Assembly (NCBI GenBank): GCA_031002005.1
Contig: JARYHS010008074.1
Coordinates: 178,088,494 to 178,152,493, forward strand
Length of the DNA stretch: 64,000 nt
Source: Vandiemenella viatica
Taxonomy: Eukaryota; Arthropoda; Insecta; Orthoptera; Morabidae
Direction: 5' to 3'
Shown here: piece after piece, positions 1 through 9,819 of the stretch
Layout: each line of letters opens with the position of its first letter
Numbering within the stretch: position 1 is the stretch's first letter
The notes under the pieces: model-generated
What the model was told of the DNA's origin: nothing
What the model saw: only the letters and a program-made list of their open reading frames with translations
Databases searched by the model: none
Program-made: the position numbers and the translations under genes

Positions 1-130
1 TCTTGTAGCAAAAAGTTTCAGTTGTCAACTTGGTCCAAGTTGCATTTCAGCCTAACCACACTCTACACCAATATTGAGGCTAGAAAATACATTGAGCTTT
101 ATTTTATAACAATTCTATTTAGGTAAGCAA
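1..130. repeat. fragment of a locally repeated intronic sequence
   Basis: Bases 5-85 match about 1004-1090 in direct orientation: both contain a 'tgtagcaaaa' start and a 'catttcaacataaccaca'-like stretch. Bases 90-126 match 947-990 in inverted orientation around 'gagctttattttataacaat'. The fragment is therefore a rearranged piece of the repeat described at 541-1408. No coding capacity seen. Confidence 0.5.
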
Positions 131-180
131 CAACAAAGAAATTAATTGCCTAAATACTCTGTTAAACCCATTATTTTTTA

Positions 181-555
181 TGAGTTTGAGGCTAGTATAC
201 AGTATAAATAATAAGGGACCCAGTTTACTTCCTTGTGGATCACTGTGTTTCACTTCTCTTTCTTCAGATAGAACCTTACTGAATCTAACCCTCTGATACC
301 TCTTTCTTAAATAATTTTCTAACCACGTTTAAACCTCAATGGTGATGTTATTCATACTTATTAATTATTTTTTTAGCAGCAATTCCCTTTTTACAGTTTC
401 AAATCTCACCTAAAATCTAAGAACACTGCTTACTACCTTTCCCTTATCTATTGCCTCTAACCAATATTCTACAACCAACTGGATTGCTGTCTATGTACTG
501 TGCTGTTCCATAAATCCTGATTGGTAATCCTGAGTAATCTCCATCAATACTGCCG
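181..555 (-). pseudogene. non-LTR reverse transcriptase fragment
   Basis: Read on the minus strand, this shows reverse-transcriptase blocks in the right order: a QSGFMEQHST-like block, then a WLEAIDKGKVV-like block, then PQGSKLGPLLF, which is the conserved PQGS..GPLLF motif just before the catalytic YADD box. In-frame stops and missing segments show it is dead. The YADD box and the rest of the ORF are absent. The wording of the blocks resembles the CR1-like family at 29.3-32.7 kb. It lies in what is probably the last visible intron of the HSL gene. Confidence 0.65.
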
Positions 556-1408
556 CTAGAAAATCAAAGCTTCAATCACATGTGAATTAATACATTACCT
601 GTATTGCATGTCACTCATCATGCATCACAAAATAAACTTGATCAAAAAACTTCACATCTTTCTTATTACCTATGCTGAAGATTGATGTTTTAATGGCCAA
701 CACAGCTTACATGCGGCTGAAATAATAACCCCAGTGGAAACAAAGGAAGCTAAAAATAAATCTTAACAACTTACCTTACGCAACATAATATTAGTGGTTT
801 CGGCAGCATAGATTCCAATCAATTTGAAACTTCTTTCATTCATACCAAGTAATGATTTCAGTTATAAAAAAATATTGATAACTAATATGCCAATTTAAGT
901 GAAATTCATATTTTTCTTTCAGTGTTCTGGCAATTCATTTCTTAGTAATTACTTAACTAAATATAATTGTTGTAAAATAAAGCTCAATGTAATTTCTCGC
1001 GACTTGCACTGTAGCAAAAGGTGTCGATTGCCATCCTGGTACATGTTACATTTCAACATAACCACATAATATGCTGAACTTGCCACCAGAAAAACAACAC
1101 TTCAATCACACGCACATTAATACATGTACTGCGTCAAATTTTAGTGTCAATAATGCATTGCAATATAAACTTGATCAGAAAATTCATGCAGCCTTACATC
1201 TTTCTCTTTTATTATCCGTGATTCAGATCGATATTACAGAGTCTGAATGGTCATCAGCAAAAATAAGAAAATTAAAAATAAATCATAACTTACATCATGT
1301 CGCATTATATTAGTTTTAAGTCTAGGCTTCATTGATCGCAATCAGTGTGGAACTACTTTAATTCAAATGAAGTAATGATTTAACTTAAAGGACACCAATG
1401 AAAACAAT
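541..1408. repeat. two diverged tandem copies of a ~500 bp repeat
   Basis: Copy 1 is about 541-1005 and copy 2 about 1071-1408. Shared landmarks, in order, are 'cttcaatcaca', 'aataaacttgatca', 'acatctttct', 'aaaataaatc.taac' and 'aagtaatgattt'. A piggyBac insertion at 1409 ends copy 2. Further diverged pieces occur at 3155-3390 and 51900-52060, sharing 'tttcagtgttctg' followed by 'aatttattcacagttat'. The 80-codon ORF at 1071-1313 lies in the repeat, has no recognisable domain and is not treated as a gene. Confidence 0.55.
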
Positions 1409-1812
1409 TTAACACATTCGCTGCCAGTCACTTGAGGAGGTGGTAACAGCTAATGCCGCGTCATGGAAATGAGTTTTACTCAGGTGCCGATTTACTTTTT
1501 ATAACTAATATAATTGAAAAGTGGTAACATAACATTATTAGGTCTATTAAACTAATTACTAATATTTGGGCCTTTTATGATGGAATATTTAGACCACGCG
1601 CCAGCACGTGATAGGCACTGGAGGTAAAATTATTTCCTAAATGCCACATCATGTGCAAGCGCGTGATGTTTCAAAATGGATCAAAATAATTAAAATATGT
1701 GACAAAATACTGTGATCTTGTATTATACTTTATTACTAACAAATATTAGTATAAAATTTATTACAAATTGATTACAATCGTATTATTATTGCAAGCAATA
1801 TTTTAAAACTTT

Positions 1813-2142
1813 TTATTTGTGCGTCACTTTCGCACAATCTAAGAAATAACTGGGAGATCCGTCACGAACTGTGCAGATGTAAATAGTATCTTTACGTTTT
1901 CGCTGGGAAAAGGAACTTTTGCACTGCTTTCGCAAAATCTTCCCACCTTCCTTTTCTTCTCTCGGTTTGAGAAAATGTGCTGATTCAATAGATTCACACA
2001 CAGGAGCGCGAGGAATCTGTTGTGGTTTCAATAAACTCCTTATAATGGATAAACGAAAGTCATACAGGGAGACGTTTTCAGTGGAATATTTCTTATATAT
2101 AAAGTGAGAACTTGAGATCATTAATTGCAAGATTAATTGCAA
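1813..2142 (-). pseudogene. piggyBac transposase, C-terminal fragment
   Basis: This 109-codon frame contains a helical segment (FIYKKYSTENVSLYDF) and then a basic, cysteine-containing tail with QRKRKDTIYICTVRDGSP. It corresponds to the end of piggyBac transposases, where a basic stretch leads to a Cys-rich zinc-binding domain. Several expected cysteines are replaced, so the finger is probably broken. The missing core between this and the N-terminal fragment corresponds to about 180 bp of unrecognisable DNA at 2143-2325. Confidence 0.65.
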
Positions 2143-2325
2143 TATTTTGGTTGGCCATCTAATGGTTTTTGTTTAACATGGGTAATACGCAAGCATCTGA
2201 TCTTGCTTATCAATGCCTGCCATAAATTTATTATATTGAATGACAGGAAATGGTTTTGATTTCATTTTGCCTCTTTTTGTTTGTCGTTTCTACAATATCA
2301 TTTTTGTATTCGGTAGAAATGTAAT

Positions 2326-2706
2326 TTACCCCTTCCAAGCATTAATTCTAGAATGTTGCTTTGTTGCACGGTAACAAAGTACTTTACCAGCATATTCATT
2401 TGTTTGAGCAACTACTTCATCCAAGATATCTTCGGTGAATAACTGTCGAAAGTAATCAATTGGATTGTCACCTGAAATAGTTTGCAACAAACACATTGAT
2501 CTGCTGAAAGAAAATTGTTGCATTGTTGTAGGGTCATTTTCCCAAATTATATTTCCTACCACAGAGGAATTATGTTGAAGATTTGTTCCCTCATGCAAGT
2601 CTTCAAACTCTTCCTCTTCTGAAACTGAAATATCTTCAGCACTATGGGGAAGAGTGAAATCTTCATCACTGTCACAAGTAATATCGCTCGAGAACTCGAC
2701 TAACAA
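2326..2706 (-). pseudogene. piggyBac transposase, N-terminal fragment
   Basis: This 126-codon reading frame starts with an acidic stretch (DSDEDFTLP, then EEEEFEDL) and ends with a segment of the type NPIDYFRQLFTEDILDEVV. That pattern of an acidic N-terminus followed by a 'DYF..L...D..' block is the start of the DDE_Tnp_1_7 domain of piggyBac transposases (family knowledge). It stops after 'YRATKQHSRINAWKG'. The catalytic aspartates of the core are not encoded, so the product could not catalyse transposition. Confidence 0.75.
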
Positions 2707-3081
2707 ATTCTCAATCTCATCATCTGTCAGAGGCTTATTACATTATGTATTTCTTCTTTTGGGGCCTGAAGGCCCAGCAGAACTATCATCTCGACAACTC
2801 ATGTTGCAAGATTTTTTTTATAAGTAAAAAAAGTTTTAAATTTGAAACCACTTGCCTTTATGATGTGTTGATACCTTTCACTACACGCCAATACCAGCAG
2901 AGCCACTTGATATATAATGCCGACTGAAAGATGGCAAAAAATGTTGTGGTGCGGCTCTTCCCGCGCCAGCGCGTGACTGTCTACTGAGACAACATTCCAC
3001 ACTACGCACTAGCGCGTGATTGGCACATGAGAATAGACACTTCACCACGCACTGGTGTGTGATCAGCAGCGAACGGGTTAA

Positions 3082-3577
3082 ATTATTTAAAAAGAAATTA
3101 ATTTACTCATTCTCCCTCTGCTGTAATGTCAGGTTCCACTTGTAATAACAATCTAATTAAAACTGCTGCTAGCATTGCTAATCGAAAATTAAAGCTTTTA
3201 TCTTATATATCTATTGCCAAATATTTTAACAATTACTTTTGCTATGAACGAATTCTAAAAAAAATTAAGCAACTAATTATTATTATGTTGTATTAAACGT
3301 AATATGCACTTATCTTTCAGTGTTCTGACAGTTAATTTATTCACAGTTATGTAGATAAATAGAAATGTTATTAAATAATGTGCATAACCTAGAACATCAT
3401 CTTATGGTCATAAATTGTACTACAAAGTCGAAAAGCATGATGTCAAAGTGTGACATCATAGCGCAACATCATACTGTGATGTCACTGCATGACACAGCTA
3501 TTACATGACCAAGACTTGCATTTTACAAGTATAGATAAATGTTATGGCATAAATACTAAACAATTGTAAAATTCACA
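3082..3577. repeat. diverged repeat copy and short palindromic motif cluster
   Basis: 3155-3390 is a diverged copy of the repeat seen at 541-1408. At 3436-3495 there are alternating copies of gatgtca and tgacatc (for example 'gatgtcaaagtgtgacatc'), so this stretch can pair with itself. No gene is visible. Confidence 0.4.
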
Positions 3578-4810
3578 TTTTTGCAGATGATACACTAATA
3601 TATTATGTCACATTACGATAGTTATCGCACCTGCCAATCTTGATGTAAAAGTCGATCAACGAGGGTGAAGTCGACTATTGACTACAACGATCGAGAGTAG
3701 TGTCAGTGTGTGTGCTATGGTGCGAGTGCGGGAGAACATGATTGTACTGAACAGTAAACATCCTTGTGTTAAGGAAAGTCTCCGGACGAGCTACCGCGTC
3801 GGTTAAGTGCTGAGTAATATTATGTACATTTAAAGACTGTTAATTGTGAATGTCGTCCACTACTGCAGGAAGAAATACAGTGTTGTTCCATTTGTGGAAG
3901 TTTAAAGATAGTTCACACTCGTGAAGAACAAGCAATCTTTGGGAATGATTATTCAGGGCAATCCTTGTTACCTGTTAAGTACAAGAGAAAAATAAATATG
4001 GTTTGGTGGTCGGGATGTAATTGCTGAAAATCTGTGCAATAAATAGTGTTTTGAGTTTGATATAATATGAGAGTGTTCGTGCAGTTAATTCCAACCCCAC
4101 CTAACCAGGCGACCGTCTTAAAACTACCCCTGAATAATTTCCTGTAGTTTATGGAGTACCGATTGCTAGAAAACATGGTCAGAACAGAAGACAATAAGTG
4201 GTGATAGTGGAAAAATTCTAATCATCAGCTTATTACTATTATTCTAAATATTAAACAAAATTTCTACGATTATCATGGGAAAAATCTAGTAAAAATGATA
4301 AAGGTGATAAAAGATTAATTAAAATTAGTTAATAAATGGCTAAATAAAAACTTTCTGGATGTGACAAAAACAACATGTATGATCATGGGGAAAAAAATTT
4401 TCAGGGAACAGGGAGAGGCAATGCATTCTATTGTCATGAATGGAACTAAAATAAATTGAGTTCAAAATTATAAATATCTTGGCGTAGTTATAGGTAATAA
4501 GCTTAAGTATGTAGATTATATAAATAAAAAAGTAGCATAAAAGGTAAATTTAATATATACAAATTAAGAAAAGTGTTATCTTAACTAAGTAAAAAGCTAT
4601 TGTTTAAAGCAATTGTGCTGCCTCAATAAGATATTGCTCCACATTATTAATCATGGAGAACAAAAAATAAATTATAAAATTAAAAAATAATTTTAATAAG
4701 GGAATGAGGACTATTCTAAATAAAAGACGAAATGAAAATGTCAGTAAAATGCTAAAAACTTACGATACCTATATACTGAAAAAGAAATAATTAGAGATGT
4801 ATTGACTTTT
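3578..4810 (+). pseudogene. non-LTR reverse transcriptase 3' half, interrupted
   Basis: At 3580 the plus strand encodes HIFADDTLIYYV, the catalytic YADD-type box. About 600 bp of unrelated DNA follows. The RT then resumes at about 4280 with INKWLNKNFLDVTKTTCMIM, then YKYLGVVIGNKLKYVDYI at about 4470, then LLFKAIVLPQ at about 4600 (thumb and connection blocks). Several stops and frame slips are present. The order and spacing are those of jockey/CR1-type elements. The 3' end is ill defined at about 4810. Confidence 0.7.
3616..4270 (+). mobile_element. insertion inside the RT, LTR-like but unresolved
   Basis: This block splits the RT right after its catalytic box. It contains poly(A)-signal-like AATAAA motifs (about 3989 and 4038) and a 'ggcgaccgtc' at about 4108. 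The same motif sits 90-130 bp before the 3' end of the LTRs elsewhere in this window. It starts near a 'TGTCAC'. I could not find a matching 4-bp target duplication at the right end, so the boundaries and the LTR assignment are tentative. Confidence 0.35.
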
Positions 4811-4990
4811 GTATATAGGTTGAAAAGTGTATTGTTACTAATATATGTGTCTTGGTTAAAACAAAAGAATAATGATGAACAGAATTATAAGACAACACAG
4901 GCAAATGGACTCACTTGGCTTGTTACCCCACAGAATTTTCTCTAAACAGAAAGTTTTTAATACAAGTCTGAGACATATGATAATCCTCAC

Positions 4991-5116
4991 ATGTATAAAG
5001 CTCAGAAATCCATGAGGAAGACCAGGAAGAACATCCAGAGAAACAGGAACACTCAGCTGACGCAATTTTCGTGCAAACATCACACAATCATCAAGGCATG
5101 GGTCCATCTCCACAGA
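4991..5116 (-). CDS. hormone-sensitive lipase, catalytic Asp/His exon (partial gene)
   Basis: A 126-bp exon (42 codons, phase 0 to 0) preceded on the minus strand by 'tgttctatgttgcag' and followed by 'gtgagg'. It encodes [18 protein letters not shown], then [14 protein letters not shown]. In the HSL family the Asp of the 'DPxLDD' block and the His of 'PHGF' are two members of the catalytic triad, and both are present. It joins in frame to the exon at 24405-24231 to give [16 protein letters not shown], which aligns with the PPVxIVxxxLDPMLDD arrangement of animal HSL. The encoded enzyme hydrolyses diacylglycerol and other esters during fat mobilisation. No stop codon follows, so at least one more exon must lie downstream, probably beyond base 1. 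Confidence 0.87.
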
Positions 5117-7140
5117 CTGCAACATAGAACAGTAAATACATTAACAGAAACCACTTGCTACCAGTAATCATGGATAAATTACACAAGGGAATAGAGTGCA
5201 GTTTGCTCTAAAACACTGCAGACAACATGTTTTTTTTTTAGTCTGGGGTATGAGACAAATTGAACAATGTTCTACAAGGGTTAGCTCTGGTCGGTTTTGA
5301 ATGGTATGTACAGACTGAAATATTGTTGAATGTGTTTTAAATTTAAAAGAGTATATTTTGTGACCTTTTTCAAAGCAGACATTCAGATAACAGTGAAATG
5401 GTGTAACCATATTTTGAGGTGAAAATACTTGAAATTCTATTCAGAAGGATAAAGTATTAAGTGATTTGAGGAATCTTATAATAAGAAAACATTACTAGAA
5501 AGTATAAAGTGAAGTTTCAATTAGCTTATTCAACATAAGGGATAATGATTGTCATCATCAATAATTAAAATAACTGTTCAAGTTGATTGATTGAGAAAGG
5601 AAATTTTTTAATGGTTAGTAAAGATTCAAAAGAGGCAATAGAATATAGTTTCATGCTGCAAAGTAGAAGGAAGAAATTAGTTCCAAATAATAAACACACA
5701 TGATTTGGAGGGAAGACATAGATAGATTTGGAGTATTTTCACGATCAACAGGATTCCAGTAGAGCTTGCAAAACTCTGAAAAAGATAAGTGGCTAATTAA
5801 TTAATAGCTGAAGTGTTTAATTAACATTATGACACCATGTGGAGAAGAGTAAACTTTGGGAAATTATGACGGGAAAATAACGCAATTATCATCATAACAA
5901 AAAAGTTTTAAAGTAATCAGGGCTGTCAAATGCAGAAATCTGAGACAAACCAAAAGATTTTTTTGATATTGACAAACATGAAAAAATTAAAGTACTGGTG
6001 GTCATATGAGATGTCACTTCACTGAATTTTTGCCTAAAAATACATAACACCATACTATTAGGCAAAGGTATAAATAAGAGTGGTGGACGATGGAGTCGAG
6101 CTTAATAGTTGCTGCATTTTCCAAAATGCGCATGTTATATGACAATTGTCTCATGTGATGGTGGAAGATGCAAGATAGCATGGAAAAAAATTAATAATAA
6201 TAATTGAAAACATAGTGCCCAAAGAATGTTGGACTGTGGAAGTGAATACAAATTCATATTTTTGAGTGGTGGACTAAAAGAAAGTGTAATTTAACAAAAG
6301 AACTTTTTGGCTATTGTTAGAATTTTGGAGACAATGTTAGAGAATGACAGAGGACAAATTTTAGCTTGAGGCTCACAAATAGTGGTGCTATAGTTGTAGT
6401 GAGTTGACTGGAGGGGAATTTGAAATTAAAATTGGTGAGTTACGAAGCTTGGTAACAGTCAACTTTAAATTCAAAACATGTAACAATATTGTACTTTGAT
6501 GAATTAATAAATTTCAGTAAACTTCCTTCCAGAACTTTCACTTGATCACTAAACTTTTTCCAATTAACCTGGAGTGGTGACTAAAAACTATATTCCACCA
6601 AGAGACATTTAGTTGCCACAAGTTATCCAACTTTATTATTAAAAGATTATATTGTGCCTAGGGGAAAAAAAAACCAAACAAAGAAAAAAAAACACACACT
6701 GATTTTTTTCCGTAAAAGCCATCTCGGAGCATTAAAATATATATATTTTTTTTAAATTCTCTTTCCAAAAATCTAACAAATTTTATTTTGGAATCTCGCA
6801 CTGTCTCCTTGTTTTCTCATGGTAACCTGTATACTAATGTATGTGTAACTGTGTAATGATTTGCTAAAGTTTACTTCAACTTTACTGTTAGACAAATGGT
6901 TATTATGTGACAGAAAAGATAGGAATAATTGTTTTTTAGAAGTTACCAACACCCCGCTATCACGAATATAGACCTAGCTACAGGGCATCAGACAAACAGT
7001 CAGTTAAAATTTATCCCTACAGTGCCAAAAAATAAAAAGTAGCAGAGAAAGTAAACAATGACTCAACAAATTACAGAAATAAATTAAGGCAACAACATCA
7101 CAATGCAAATGTTATTGGATTAAAACAGTTAGAATTAGGA
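5117..7140. other. HSL intron sequence without recognisable gene
   Basis: First part of the 19.1-kb intron. I see no coding blocks. There is an A-rich tract at about 6661-6695 and a short AT run at about 6738. The open frame at 5168-5410 (minus) has no recognisable domain. The last ~300 bp may be the 5' part of the non-LTR element that begins below. Confidence 0.5.
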
Positions 7141-7151
7141 TGTAATAAACA

Positions 7152-8297
7152 CCAATTTAGAATTCTTCATTTAAATATACAATATTTATTCAATAAAATA
7201 GAATTGCTTGAAACTTTTATGAATAGTGTCACTGCAGATATTGCTGTAATCACTGAGCATTGCCTAAAAATTATGTAAAATCAAAACCTACAAACTTATA
7301 TACTACTTTAACCGGACAAAGCACAAACTGAAAGGTATTAGTAAATTTGTCTTTTGATATTGCAGGAATAACTGTGTCAAACAGCTCCAGGAAGCTAATT
7401 ATAATAGGTGTATATAGATCTAGTTCTAAAATAACTGATTTTATTGACCAGATGAACCTGCTACTAAGAAACACTGACAAATGCAATATAGATATTGTTC
7501 TAGCTGGAGATTTCAATATAAACTTAGACAAAAATGATGTATATTACATAAAACTTACTGATATTTTAAACATGTACAATATTAGAGACACAATATTCTC
7601 CCCAACAAGAATAATTGTAAATACTTCTAAAACAATTGACCAAATTGCTACTAATCTAAATGGGAAATGTATTCTGACCAATGTAATAAATAGCTACTTG
7701 TCAGACCACCAGGCTCAGTATACAGATGTACTAAATTTTTCAGCCAAAAGTGAAATGTGTGAAAAAAAGAGAACTTAGAATAATAACTGACGATAACACC
7801 ACTTAACTTAAGAATCACCTTGCAAATGGGTCATGGATCGATATATAAACTCCTGATAGTGTAAACTATAAATGGGATGCATTTTTCAGAATTTTTAATA
7901 AATTATACAATCATTTTTGCCAACTATCATAAAGAAAGTAAGGATAAACCAGGAAACCAAAATTAAGCTACTATCAAATGTCAAAGTAAAACGTCAAAAA
8001 ATGAAAGATATATACCATAAGTACAAGTCCTCAGGTCTTAATTATTACAAAGATATCTATAAACTTTATAATAAAACATTTCAAGTACACCTACGGATGC
8101 TGAACGCTGAAGTGTATAGGAAGAAAATAATTAATTCCAATAACATTGGAAAGACTAGCTGGGGTCTAATGAACAACCTTAGAAAGGATTATAATGACAT
8201 GGAAAACATAGAACTAAACTCAAATGGGAATGTGGAAATAGATCCCAGTAATATCAGCAACTTTTAATGAGTTTTTTCTCAATGTAGGTGGTGCCTT
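7152..8297 (+). pseudogene. AP-like endonuclease and linker of the split non-LTR element
   Basis: 7152-7275 encodes FRILHLNIQYLFNKIELLE followed by ADIAVITEH, the N-terminal blocks of the APE-type endonuclease. After a frame break, 7347-7778 gives IIIGVYRSS, then VLAGDFNINL and finally SYLSDHQAQ. The 'GDFN' and 'SDH' motifs are catalytic or metal-binding landmarks of this family. 7917-8267 encodes the basic, Lys/Tyr-rich linker (KMKDIYHKYKSS) before the RT. The frame reaches FNEFFLNVGG at the solo LTR insertion point (8294-8297). Confidence 0.8.
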
Positions 8298-9542
8298 TGT
8301 AAAGTACCTTTTTGTTCACCAAAAGCACTCCCACTAGCTACCCACAGCAGTAAAATATTCTATAGATCGATCGTAAAGTTGCCGAGGTTGGACTTAGAAA
8401 TTTCGAGAAGAATAGTTGTCAACTTTAAGGAATTTTCCTGTAATCCTTCCCACAGTGAGGATTCACCATAAAAATCATTTTAAAGTGTATTTATCATATC
8501 GTGAAACGTTAAGTTTAAGAGATATTCCCGTTTATTCACATTTTAAAACACGCGATCGGAAAAGTAGAAATCTAAGATTTGAAATATCTTTAAATCGAGT
8601 AAAGCTACAGCTGACCTTTTATCACCAGCTATAGTCAGCACTGTCCCTGATATTTTGGTAGTAAAATTAAATAATTTGGCAAAATTTAATTAGTAGTTTT
8701 AATTAAGAGAAAAAATGAACTTTTTAATTAAAAGGAATATTAATTTGAAATTTATATCAGTAGATAGCCCTAATTAAGATGATTACAAACATATAATGGT
8801 TTCAGTAAAAGTTTAAGCATTTGTCCGGTAATTAAGTTTTTGAAAAGTAGATTGTCGCGGATTGTTGTTGAAGCGCGTAAAAATTCCCCCAAGTTGGTCA
8901 TGTGATGACTTTAGTTTTAAGACTTTAGAAACCCTTTGGAAAGTTAAATTAAGTTAAAACAGATAGAACATGACAATAGAAAGTCCCTGTAAAGATTCTA
9001 AGTTAAACCATTATGTACTTTTGGAGATATTAATTAAAGAAAGATTCGCCGAGGTCACAAGCTCGGATAAGTCTATAAAAGACCTTGCTGTAAGCTCACG
9101 TTGTCTCATTCTTACGACGGAAAGTGATCGCGCAACTTCGCGCTAGTTAGCGGCACAAATTAGTGTAGCGGTTTAGGCAAATTTCAACATGCCGTAGTAC
9201 TCACTAATGTTAGGGGGGCTTTGTGAGTTTTTGTCTTCTTGTAGAATTGTATTTAATCTGCAATCTTCAATGAAACTGTGTCTGATGCTTTATTCAAGAT
9301 TATGGTACCGACAATGTACGAGTGAACTATTATCAAGAATATAAGTACTGTGTTATTCTCAAACTGTGTTAAATGACTTTATCTTGTTTACCCTTCACAT
9401 TTGGGGTTTATTAATACGGATGCGTGGCGGCCGATCTATTTAATATTATAGGTACCAGAGGGCTATACATGGTCACAAACTTAATTGTTCATAGTTCAGG
9501 TGAAGATGTTGCATAACCCCCGTGCAGCCTTTGGGCCTGACA
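8298..9542 (+). mobile_element. solo LTR, family B (1245 bp)
   Basis: Begins TGTAAAGTACC and ends GGGCCTGACA (TG...CA). It is flanked by the 4-bp target duplication CCTT at 8294-8297 and 9543-9546. A second copy at 32873-34174 is highly similar along its length. Landmarks are a promoter-like stretch with 'ctataaaagacc' near 9074, a GC-rich segment 'gatcgcgcaacttcgcgctag' at about 9127 and 'gtggcggccgatc' near 9425, about 115 bp before the 3' end. No internal region is present, so it is the product of LTR-LTR recombination. The 4-bp duplication is typical of gypsy-group elements. Confidence 0.9.
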
Positions 9543-9819
9543 CCTTGAAGAAGAAAAATAAGACAGGAGGTCCAATTACCTAATTAATAAATAAATGTAT
9601 CTATATGAAACTACAGAAGAAGAAATACTTAATACTATTAATATTCTAACTTGTGGATGGGATAGTATAACAGTATATGTATTGAAATAATGTAAGGAAC
9701 TGCTGGTGAAACCACTGGTGTTTCTTATAAATGAATCCATTGTAAATGGAATATTTCCGGAATGCTTGAAAATTAGCTTAATTAGACCAGTTTTTAAAAA
9801 AAGGCAACGAGAGAGAAAT
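9543..9819 (+). pseudogene. reverse transcriptase N-terminal segment of the split element
   Basis: Resumes ORF2 between two solo LTRs. It encodes TTEEEILNTINIL, then VKPLVFLINESIVNGIFPE, then LKISLIRPVFKK, the standard block before the 'NYRPIS' motif. That motif itself appears at 11850 on the other side of the next insertion. One stop interrupts it near 9690. Confidence 0.8.

Larger units (their letters stand above)
1409..3081 (-). mobile_element. internally deleted piggyBac element
   Basis: The element is bounded by TTAA at 1409-1412 and 3078-3081, the target site of piggyBac. The ends are imperfect inverted repeats: cacattcgctgccagtcac on the left and, on the opposite strand at the right, cccgttcgctgctgatcac. 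Both ends also carry subterminal repeats of the type CRCGCxxxAGCGCGTGA: about 1594-1616, 1651-1667, 2961-2976, 3003-3026 and 3045-3066. Inside, on the minus strand, are the N-terminal and C-terminal parts of a piggyBac transposase with the catalytic core missing. At 1.67 kb it is shorter than the usual 2.4-3 kb and would depend on a transposase supplied elsewhere. Confidence 0.85.

Noticed and set aside
1071..1313. 80-codon plus-strand ORF
   Set aside because: It lies in a dispersed non-coding repeat whose other copies do not keep the frame open.
1..4990. terminal HSL exon downstream of 4991
   Set aside because: No minus-strand open segment with an AG acceptor and an HSL-like ending was found; the recognisable content is piggyBac and RT relics.
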